Notes under the pieces: generated by a model
What the model saw: the letters and a program-made list of their open reading frames with translations, nothing else
What the model was told of the DNA's origin: nothing
Databases searched by the model: none
Origin: CAZIVO01 sp964542765
Lineage (GTDB): Bacteria; Planctomycetota; UBA1135; UBA2386
NCBI GenBank assembly: GCA_964542765.1
Contig: CAZIVO010000091.1
Span: 1 to 15,697, forward strand
DNA length: 15,697 nt
Direction: 5' to 3'
In this document: positions 14,287 to 15,697 of the stretch, in pieces
Numbering within the stretch: position 1 is the stretch's first letter
Layout of the letters: every line of letters begins with the position of its first letter
Made by a program: the position numbers and the translations under genes

Positions 14287-14870
14287 GGGTCCAGGTGCCT
14301 TCCCATGCGTTCCATGATCTTGCGGCGGGCCGCCAGCACGAGCATGCGGGCCGAGGATGCGGAGCCACCGAGGACGGTGGCGATGTTCTTGTAGTCGAGG
14401 CCTTCGACGGCACGCAGGTGGAGGGCTGTGCGTTGCTTCATCGTCAGGCGCTCCATCGCCTCTTCCAGCCGCTCTTGCAACTCGCGTTCGCGGGCGAGGA
14501 TTTCGGGCGCTTCGGCGAGATGATCGGGGATCTCGAGATACTCGAGGCTTGGCTCGGCATGTCGCTGGCGCCAGCGGCCCGGCTGGCTTGCCAGGCGGGT
14601 CAAGATCCGGAACAGCCAGGTGCGCAGGCTGGACTCGCCACGAAAACGGGCGAGGCCCTTGAAAGCTCGGATGAGGGTTTCTTGGAGCAGGTCCTCGGCC
14701 CAGTGGGAGTCTCCTGCCAGGCGTCGGGCCAGGGCCAGCATGGGTGCGAGATGCGGCCTCAGCAGGGAGTGGAAGGCCTTGGATTCACCGGCACGGAGTT
14801 GCTCCAGCAAGTCCCTTTCAGCTTCGCTCACCCGACTGGGTGTTCTTGAATCCATCACGTCTGTGTCCAT
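14283..14870 (-). CDS. ECF (sigma-70 group 4) RNA polymerase sigma factor
   Basis: Extracytoplasmic-function sigma factor. Seen: region 2 with DLLQETLIRAFKGLARFRGESSLRTWLFRILTR (60-92), where the ESSLRTWLFRI stretch is the promoter -10 recognition and melting part, and region 4 (about 138-187) with LTMKQRTALHLRAVEGLDYKNIATVLGGSASSARMLVLAARRKI, the -35-binding helix-turn-helix. Region 3 is absent, as expected; 195 residues is typical. ATG 14870 is used, though ATG 14855 (residue 6) is possible; neither has a clear Shine-Dalgarno. The stop overlaps the anti-sigma start by 4 nt. Many ECF factors control their own operon, but I could not find a convincing GGAAC-type -35 in the 123 nt upstream, nor the same motif elsewhere in the window. 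Confidence 0.93.
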   Translation of the reverse strand: MDTDVMDSRTPSRVSEAERDLLEQLRAGESKAFHSLLRPHLAPMLALARRLAGDSHWAEDLLQETLIRAFKGLARFRGESSLRTWLFRILTRLASQPGRWRQRHAEPSLEYLEIPDHLAEAPEILARERELQERLEEAMERLTMKQRTALHLRAVEGLDYKNIATVLGGSASSARMLVLAARRKIMERMGRHLDP

Positions 14871-14960
14871 CTCGTGCTCATGAAGAGACGCGAGAGCGGG
14901 TCAGCGTAAGCAACTTTCGTCTCCATTTTCCGGTCGCAAGGGGGGTTCGGGTGGGCCCTG

Positions 14961-14978
14961 CCAGGGAAACCTTCCCGG
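14961..14978 (-). terminator. Weak hairpin after the GspF-like gene
   Basis: CC-A-GGGAA (14961-14968) pairs with TTCCCGG (14972-14978): seven base pairs, one bulged A (14963) and a 3-nt loop. It lies 16 nt past the GspF-like stop on the minus strand. No T-run follows, and an alternative hairpin (CCCT 14956-14959 with AGGG 14963-14966) competes. Transcription from the GspF-like gene into the sigma gene remains possible. Confidence 0.3.
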
Positions 14979-14993
14979 TCCATCCCTTATCCT

Positions 14994-15697
14994 CTAGTGC
15001 CTCAGCATGCTGAAGTAGCCGAGATAGAAGCTCAGGATTCGCCAGATAATGAAGCCGAACACGAGCCCCGAAATGGTGATTTTGAGCAGTAGCGCTGCCC
15101 GATCTGCTCGCCGGCCCAAGGTGTGCTGGCGCCGGTTGATGGCTCTTTGGAGAGCTGCCTCCAGATCTCCGGCTTGCTCGGCAGGGGCCAGGATCGACAG
15201 GGTTTCGGTGCCCAGGGCCTGCGTTGAAGCAAGGGCTTCGGTCAAGGGCTTGCCGTCCTGCAGCGACCGGTCGGCGGCGAACAGGCGGGCGCGGATGAAG
15301 CCGACGGGAACGACGCGCAGAGCTTTTGGGTGGGCTTTTTGGAGTTCCATGCCCGCTGCATAAAGACCGTGGAGCGCCTCCAGATAGGGCAATTCTCCGA
15401 TGTCCTCGATCAGGCCTCGGACTCCGGGAAGTCGTGACCCCTTGGCATCGGGGCGCCGGAGGAGTGCGCGCACCGCGAGGAGGACGAGGAGGAGGGCCAC
15501 AATTCCGCCGATGATCACGCCGATGATGAAGAGGGGGCTCGTGCCGGCCAGGGCGGCCGTGAAACTGAACACGAAGGCTGCGAAGACCAGTAGAAAGAGT
15601 GGATAGCGCAGGCTCTTGAGGAGGTCTCCCACGAGTTGTGCGCGCAGGTGGCGACGCTCTGCCAGACGCCGCATCGCGACCGGCAGGCTCCCGCTCG
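14994..15697 (-). CDS. Type II secretion/type IV pilus inner-membrane protein, GspF/PilC family (5' end outside window)
   Basis: C-terminal 234 codons of a T2SF-domain protein, the inner-membrane platform of type II secretion or type IV pilus machines, which links the assembly ATPase to pseudopilin insertion. The frame stays open to the right edge (residues SGSLPVA precede the Met at 15674), so that ATG is internal. Seen: the end of the first T2SF domain with basic helix and transmembrane segments (YPLFLLVFAAFVFSF and SPLFIIGVIIGGIVALLLVLLAVR), then a second T2SF domain with GELPYLEALHGLYAAGMEL, LTEALASTQALGTETLSIL and the hallmark APAEQAGDLEAALQRAI, and a last hydrophobic segment before ...SMLRH. 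Partner genes (GspE, GspG, GspD) are not in view. The ECF operon follows after 123 nt on the same strand. Confidence 0.85.
   Translation of the reverse strand, partial: SGSLPVAMRRLAERRHLRAQLVGDLLKSLRYPLFLLVFAAFVFSFTAALAGTSPLFIIGVIIGGIVALLLVLLAVRALLRRPDAKGSRLPGVRGLIEDIGELPYLEALHGLYAAGMELQKAHPKALRVVPVGFIRARLFAADRSLQDGKPLTEALASTQALGTETLSILAPAEQAGDLEAALQRAINRRQHTLGRRADRAALLLKITISGLVFGFIIWRILSFYLGYFSMLRH

Noticed and set aside
14871..14993. ECF-type autoregulatory promoter upstream of the sigma gene
   Set aside because: Minus-strand stretches such as GGAAAA and TTGCGA occur, but none has a matching -10 element at proper spacing.

Overview
The window is a densely packed, moderately GC-rich bacterial chromosome segment with twelve protein-coding genes, no tRNA or rRNA, no insertion sequence and no CRISPR array that I can see. 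I suspect a Planctomycetota-like or similarly deep-branching Gram-negative bacterium. The grounds are a glutamine-rich RpoN, an ECF sigma factor paired with a large anti-sigma sensor, a type II secretion (GspF-type) membrane protein, a double secretin-like envelope protein and a secreted HEAT-repeat protein. This placement is an inference from gene style, not from a marker gene.

Left half, plus strand (1-5947): the 3' part of a beta-class DNA methyltransferase; a UbiA-family prenyltransferase resembling decaprenyl-phosphate phosphoribosyltransferase; a low-specificity L-threonine aldolase; a phosphomannomutase/phosphoglucomutase with a strong ribosome binding site and GTG start; a DUF62 S-adenosylmethionine hydrolase; and an arginase that overlaps it by ATGA. 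The last four have short gaps or overlaps and are probably one transcription unit. Arginase converges on a minus-strand gene for an exported HEAT-repeat protein, and both stop codons lie in one CTAG (5944-5947).

Middle (5944-10918): the HEAT gene diverges from larC (nickel-pincer cofactor synthesis, one unsplit frame). larC converges on a minus-strand rpoN-efp pair whose genes are only 8 nt apart. The 115-nt gap upstream of rpoN holds two consecutive stem-loops and a perfect extended -10 promoter (TGATATAAT) that touches the GTG reading-frame start, which suggests rpoN translation may really begin at ATG 10764.

Right part, minus strand (10919-15697): the C-terminal part of a GspF/PilC-like protein, then an ECF sigma factor, its overlapping zinc-finger anti-sigma factor with a transmembrane segment and about 400 residues outside the membrane, then a 601-residue exported protein. 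That protein is an internal duplication of a secretin-type module (two units offset by about 284 residues) and lacks the usual secretin signature. Sigma, anti-sigma and the duplicated protein look like one signal-responsive operon for an envelope structure. This is the most unusual part of the window.
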